NCBI RefSeq assembly: GCF_014645535.1
Contig: NZ_BMLX01000008.1
Location: forward strand, 1 to 64,000
Reading direction: 5' to 3'
From: Silvimonas iriomotensis
GTDB lineage: Bacteria > Pseudomonadota > Gammaproteobacteria > Burkholderiales > Chitinibacteraceae
DNA: 64,000 bases
Below are positions 60,269 through 64,000 of the stretch, piece after piece. Within the stretch, counting starts at the first letter, position 1; every line of letters begins with the position of its first letter. Under the pieces are notes generated by a model that was not told the origin of the DNA, searched no databases, and saw nothing but the letters and a program-made list of their open reading frames with translations. The translations under genes and the position numbers were made by a program.

Positions 60269-61131
60269 GCCTCTTTGCCCGCGCCGAACCCGCCTTGAGT
60301 GCCGCGCCCGGAACGGGCCGCGTGCCAACGCGTGAACGCATGGTGGTGGGCAACTGGAAAATGCACGGCAGCCTGGCACTCTGCCGCGAGATGGTGCCGG
60401 CCATGGCCAGCGTGGCCCAGCCCGACGCCGCGCTGGTGCTGTGCCCGCCCGCGCCGTATCTGGGCGAGGTCGCCCGGCTGGCCGCCAATACCGATGTGCA
60501 ATGCTGCGCGCAAAATGTCGCAGATGCCCACAGCGGCGCGCTGACGGGTGAGTGGTCCGCCGGCATGCTGGCAGATCTGGGCTGCCGTTACGCCATTGTC
60601 GGCCACTCTGAACGGCGGCGGCACTATCATGAAACCGACCACCTGATTGCGGCCAAAGCGCAGGCCTGCCTTGAAGCGGGCATCACGCCGATTGTCTGTG
60701 TGGGTGAAAGCTGGGTGCATCACCAGACCGGGCAGACCGAAGTCGTTTTGCAACACCAGCTGGGCACACTGCTGGCATTGCCGGAATGGCACCGGCTGAT
60801 CATTGCCTACGAGCCTGTCTGGGCAATCGGCACCGGTGTGGCGGCGCGGCCCGACACCGTGGAAGCGGCCCATCGCTATATCCGCAGCCGCTTTGCCACG
60901 CGTGACCCGGTGGTGGGCAACAACATGACCGTGCTGTATGGCGGCAGCGTCAACGCGGATAACGCCACGCAGTTGTTTGCGCTGCCGGATGTGGATGGCG
61001 CGCTGGTGGGCAGTGCGTCGCTGCAAAGCGATGCGCTGATGCAGATTTACACCGCCGCCCTGCGCCCTGGCGCAGCGACGGCGACCTCGGGCGCAGCACA
61101 CGGTGCGCGCGGCGATCAGGCAACGGAGTAA
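60265..61131 (+). CDS. tpiA: Triosephosphate isomerase
   Basis: 288 residues, with an N-terminal extension of about 25 residues before [11 protein letters not shown]; an in-frame ATG at the start of that block (60340) is an alternative. Catalytic Lys in NWKMHG, His in [15 protein letters not shown], Glu in [12 protein letters not shown], phosphate loop [12 protein letters not shown]-terminal Ala/Gly tail of about 25 residues is extra. It converts DHAP from GlpD to glyceraldehyde-3-phosphate. Being tied to glycerol genes suggests a pathway-specific copy. Confidence 0.95.
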   Translation: MSLFARAEPALSAAPGTGRVPTRERMVVGNWKMHGSLALCREMVPAMASVAQPDAALVLCPPAPYLGEVARLAANTDVQCCAQNVADAHSGALTGEWSAGMLADLGCRYAIVGHSERRRHYHETDHLIAAKAQACLEAGITPIVCVGESWVHHQTGQTEVVLQHQLGTLLALPEWHRLIIAYEPVWAIGTGVAARPDTVEAAHRYIRSRFATRDPVVGNNMTVLYGGSVNADNATQLFALPDVDGALVGSASLQSDALMQIYTAALRPGAATATSGAAHGARGDQATE

Positions 61132-61135
61132 ACGC

Positions 61136-62230
61136 ATGGCACACCGTACCGTACTGGCCGAACAAGCCCCCGCCCAGACCGGCCCCGCCGCCGGCACCCC
61201 GCCTGGCAAAGCGCATATGGGCACCAGTTTTTCCGAGTTCAACACCGGCGAGTTTGCCGAGTCGCCGCAAACCGATCTGGGCGTGTTGCTCGGCCAGGTC
61301 GCGACGGCCTGCAAGGTCATCAGCGCAGCCGTCGCTCGGGGTCCTTTGTCTGACACGCTGGGCTATACCGGCACGGACAATATCCAGGGCGAGAACCAGC
61401 AAAAGCTTGATCTGATCGCCAACGAGTTGATGATCCGCTGGACCGAATGGGGCGGCCAGGTGGCGGCCATGGCGTCGGAAGAAATGGCGGATATCTACCG
61501 CATTCCCACGCAATACCGGCAAGGCCGCTATCTGTTGGTGTTTGATCCGCTTGATGGCTCGTCCAACCTGGATGTGAATGTCTCGGTCGGCAGTATTTTC
61601 TCGATCCTGGCGCGCCCGGCCGGTGAGGGCGAGGTAGAGGACAGTGACTTCTTGCAGCCCGGGGTGATGCAAGTCGCCGCCGGGTATGCGCTATACGGCC
61701 CGGCCACCATGCTGGTGGTCACCACCGGGCACGGCGTCAACGGCTTTACGCTGGATGAAGAAACCGGCGAATTCATCCTGACTCATCCGCACCTGACCAT
61801 CAGCCCGGATACGCGCGAATTTGCCATCAATGCCTCTAACGCGCGCATGTGGGAAGCGCCCGTCATCCGTTACATCGACGAATGTCTGGCCGGCGTGAAC
61901 GGCCCGCGTGGCGAGGCGTTCAACATGCGCTGGGTGGCGTCGATGGTGGCAGAAATCCACCGCATCCTGATCCGTGGTGGCGTGTTCCTGTACCCCAAAG
62001 ACAACCGCGACCCGACGCGCCCGGGCAAGCTGCGCCTGATGTACGAAGCCAACCCGATGTCGTTCATTGTCGAACAAGCGGGCGGCGCGGCCAGCACCGG
62101 GCGCGAACCCATCATGCAAGTGCAGCCGCAAGCGCTGCATCAGCGCGTGGCGGTGATTCTTGGCTCCCGTAACGAAGTGGAGCGACTGGTGCAATATCAT
62201 CTGGACGCACCCGCCGCACCGGCCCCCTGA
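61136..62230 (+). CDS. fbp: Fructose-1,6-bisphosphatase class 1
   Basis: 364 residues from ATG 61136, 4 bases after the tpiA stop, with GGAG upstream. Motifs: [10 protein letters not shown] (metal Glu), [19 protein letters not shown] with the metal-binding D-P-L-D-G-S-S, and [20 protein letters not shown]. It removes the 1-phosphate of fructose-1,6-bisphosphate, the committed step of gluconeogenesis. In this operon it would pull triose phosphates from glycerol toward hexose. Confidence 0.96.
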   Translation: MAHRTVLAEQAPAQTGPAAGTPPGKAHMGTSFSEFNTGEFAESPQTDLGVLLGQVATACKVISAAVARGPLSDTLGYTGTDNIQGENQQKLDLIANELMIRWTEWGGQVAAMASEEMADIYRIPTQYRQGRYLLVFDPLDGSSNLDVNVSVGSIFSILARPAGEGEVEDSDFLQPGVMQVAAGYALYGPATMLVVTTGHGVNGFTLDEETGEFILTHPHLTISPDTREFAINASNARMWEAPVIRYIDECLAGVNGPRGEAFNMRWVASMVAEIHRILIRGGVFLYPKDNRDPTRPGKLRLMYEANPMSFIVEQAGGAASTGREPIMQVQPQALHQRVAVILGSRNEVERLVQYHLDAPAAPAP

Positions 62231-62242
62231 GGCGGAGGACAC

Positions 62243-63310
62243 ATGGCCCTGGTTTCGCTACGCCAGTTACTGGATCACGCCGCCGAGCACGGTTACGGCC
62301 TGCCCGCGTTCAATGTCAACAACATGGAGCAGATGCGCGCCATCATGGAGGCCGCCGACCGCACCGGCAGCCCGGTGATCGTGCAAGCCTCTGCCGGCGC
62401 CCGCGCGTATGCCGGCGCGCCGTTTCTACGGCACCTGATGCTGGCTGCGCTGGAAGAATTTCCACACTTGCCCCTGGTCATGCATCAGGACCATGGCACC
62501 AGCACCGGCGTGTGCCTGCGCGCCATCCAGCTGGGGTTTTCCTCAGTCATGATGGATGGCTCGCTGGGTGAAGACGGCAAAACGCCCACCGGTTACGACT
62601 ACAACGTCGGCATTACGCGCAATGTGGTGGCGTTTGCCCATACCTGCGGCGTCTCGGTAGAAGGTGAACTGGGCGTGCTGGGCAGCCTGGAAACCGGCAT
62701 GGCCGGCGAGGAAGACGGCATCGGCGCGGTCGGCAAGCTTGATCACCAGCAGATGCTGACCGACCCGGAAGAAGCCGCCGCCTTTGTCGAAGCCACCGAG
62801 GTCGACGCGCTGGCCATTGCCATTGGCACCAGCCACGGCGCCTACAAGTTCTCGCACCCGCCGACCGGCGACACCCTAGCCATCGCCCGGATCCGGCAAA
62901 TCCACGCGCGCCTGCCCAATACCCATCTGGTGATGCACGGCAGTTCATCCGTGCCGCAGGAATGGCTCAAGCTGATCAACGAATACGGCGGTGAAATCCC
63001 CGAAACCTGGGGCGTGCCGGTGGACGAGATTGTCGAAGGCATCCGCCATGGCGTGCGCAAGGTCAATATTGATACCGACCTGCGCCTGGCCGCCACCGGC
63101 GCCATCCGCCGCGCCTTTGGCCAGAATCCGTCAGAGATCGACCCGCGCAAGTACCTCAAGCAATCGGTCGATGCCATGCGCAATGTCTGCATCGCCCGCT
63201 TTGAGGCCTTTGGCGCAGCGGGTCAGGCCGAGCGGATCAAACCGTTGAGCCTGGAGAAAATGGCGCACCGGTATGCCATCGGGGAATTGCATGCGCGGGT
63301 GAAGCGGTAG
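62243..63310 (+). CDS. fba: Fructose-bisphosphate aldolase class II (Calvin-cycle subtype)
   Basis: 355 residues; GGAGG precedes the ATG. Zinc-dependent: [20 protein letters not shown] holds the first His ligand and catalytic Asp, [12 protein letters not shown] the Glu, SHGAYKF and [12 protein letters not shown] further His ligands, and NIDTDLRLA the substrate loop. It condenses DHAP and glyceraldehyde-3-phosphate to fructose-1,6-bisphosphate, which Fbp then hydrolyses. Last gene of the glpD-tpiA-fbp-fba operon. Confidence 0.96.
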   Translation: MALVSLRQLLDHAAEHGYGLPAFNVNNMEQMRAIMEAADRTGSPVIVQASAGARAYAGAPFLRHLMLAALEEFPHLPLVMHQDHGTSTGVCLRAIQLGFSSVMMDGSLGEDGKTPTGYDYNVGITRNVVAFAHTCGVSVEGELGVLGSLETGMAGEEDGIGAVGKLDHQQMLTDPEEAAAFVEATEVDALAIAIGTSHGAYKFSHPPTGDTLAIARIRQIHARLPNTHLVMHGSSSVPQEWLKLINEYGGEIPETWGVPVDEIVEGIRHGVRKVNIDTDLRLAATGAIRRAFGQNPSEIDPRKYLKQSVDAMRNVCIARFEAFGAAGQAERIKPLSLEKMAHRYAIGELHARVKR

Positions 63311-63373
63311 CGTTGGGGGTGCCGGGGTTTGTGGCACAGGCCCGCGCGGGTGGCCGTCACCACCCGCTTTCAA

Positions 63374-63721
63374 TCAAGCCCGCGCTGCGGTAAACACAAT
63401 TTCCAGCAAGTCATCCGGCGAAGCCAGTTCTGCCTTCACGCACGCCCGCGACGGCGCGCAACCTGCCGGCAGCCAGGCCTGCCAGATCTGGTTGAATTCG
63501 GCCCGGTTGGCCAGATCAGGCATATAAATCATCGCCATCAAGAGACGACTTTTGTCCGAGTTCATCGCGGCCAGGGTGCGCTCGGCTTGCGCCAGCAAGG
63601 CGTGCGTCTGCTCTGCCATGGTCTTGCCGCTTTCCGGCACTTCCACAAAGTGGATGATGCCGTTGAAACAGGTGGCGTCAGACCATTGGGCGGTCGGGTT
63701 CAGGCGCTGGATATCGGACAT
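63374..63721 (-). CDS. RidA/YjgF-family protein
   Basis: 115 residues: RLNPTAQWSDATCFNGIIHF, SGKTMAEQTHALLAQAERTL and MIYMPDLANRAEFNQIWQAW match the RidA trimer fold. The key Arg of deaminating RidA, normally near residue 105 within an R-x-C-V-E context, is represented by SRACVKAELASP, with Arg before A-C-V. So imine deaminase activity is plausible. Convergent with the aldolase gene. Confidence 0.87.
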   Translation of the reverse strand: MSDIQRLNPTAQWSDATCFNGIIHFVEVPESGKTMAEQTHALLAQAERTLAAMNSDKSRLLMAMIYMPDLANRAEFNQIWQAWLPAGCAPSRACVKAELASPDDLLEIVFTAARA

Positions 63722-63822
63722 TTCATCATCTCAAAGAGAAAGGGATACGCCATGATAATGGCGCCCCGCGCGGCATGCCAGACACAGCGCACGCGCAAAA
63801 TGACGATACCGCAAATGCAGAG

Positions 63823-64000
63823 CTAGCCGACAGACAGGCGTTCAAACGCCAGGCCAAAGAAGAAGATCAGCAACAGGCCCAGGACGCAGAACAGCACCCA
63901 GGTGATCATGCGCAGCCAGAAGCGCTCACGCGTGCGCAGGTATTTGAACGCGCCAAAGCCGGTCAAGAGCACGGCCAGCACAAACAGGATGCGCAAGATG
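63823..64000 (-). CDS. Partial membrane protein, 5' end outside the window
   Basis: 58 codons before the stop, with no start inside the window. Two hydrophobic helices (ILFVLAVLLTGFGAFKYL and ITWVLFCVLGLLLIFFFGLA) are joined by a basic loop, RTRERFWLR. Possibly a small two-helix inner-membrane protein. Not recognised. Confidence 0.6.
   Translation of the reverse strand, partial: ILRILFVLAVLLTGFGAFKYLRTRERFWLRMITWVLFCVLGLLLIFFFGLAFERLSVG

Overview
The window is GC-rich DNA, densely coded on both strands. It looks like a chromosome segment of a chitin-degrading betaproteobacterium, probably of the order Neisseriales (Chitinibacter/Silvimonas-like). This placement is inferred from three things: the aa3 oxidase operon, with subunit II fused to cytochrome c and small helper genes typical of Betaproteobacteria; the secreted chitinase with CBM5/12 modules; and the overall gene families. 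No rRNA is present. There is one tRNA, the initiator tRNA-Met.

Layout. 1-5.3 kb is mobile or accessory DNA. It holds an IS21-type element end, a short-chain dehydrogenase remnant, and a tightly coupled serine recombinase / ParB / RepB-like trio preceded by a zinc-knuckle gene and a divergent gene with a HEPN-like R-x4-H motif. 5.7-17.2 kb is a mixed region: an XRE-cupin regulator beside a GNAT acetyltransferase, two unrecognised genes, a diguanylate cyclase, a two-CBM GH18 chitinase, a regulator/beta-propeller/DUF899/DUF2182/PhyH group, and prfH beside a deleted rtcB. 17.1-23.9 kb is a divergent polyamine-and-membrane cluster: membrane spermidine synthase-like protein plus FAD oxidoreductase against DUF350 (frameshifted), SPFH-SHOCT, DUF4178, a 53-residue glycine-rich peptide and SpeD.

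24.6-30.4 kb is a dipeptide ABC transporter (dppABCDF) with an attenuator-like hairpin after dppA. 31.8-40.2 kb is a full cytochrome aa3 oxidase operon with its assembly factors: coxB, coxA, a small assembly protein, cox11, DUF2970, coxC, then SURF1, a Sco-like protein, heme A synthase and heme O synthase. 41.6-42.6 kb is a repeat-rich gap with two adjacent hexanucleotide microsatellites, one of them a perfect G-quadruplex motif. 42.6-53.6 kb holds DUF1993, a JmjC-type hydroxylase, a protease-like protein without its serine, two GH128 lipoproteins, a Tat-exported phospholipase C with a chitin-binding module, and small enzymes. 54.0-63.3 kb has an SUV3-like RNA helicase, then glpK and a glpD-tpiA-fbp-fba operon. 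The latter two are separated by a tandemly duplicated 370-bp repeat.

How the genes fit together. Chitinase, GH128 glucanases and CBM-bearing phospholipase C suggest attack on fungal or arthropod material (wall polysaccharide plus membrane lipid). Dipeptide uptake and glycerol gluconeogenesis could use the released peptides and lipid glycerol. The chitinase and the first GH128 gene share an exact 14-bp LacI-family-like operator in opposite orientations, a possible common control. The items I would check first are the recombinase-ParB-RepB cassette, the polyamine/SPFH cluster, orphan prfH with the rtcB stump, the phospholipase-CBM fusion and the glycerol-to-fructose-6-phosphate operon.
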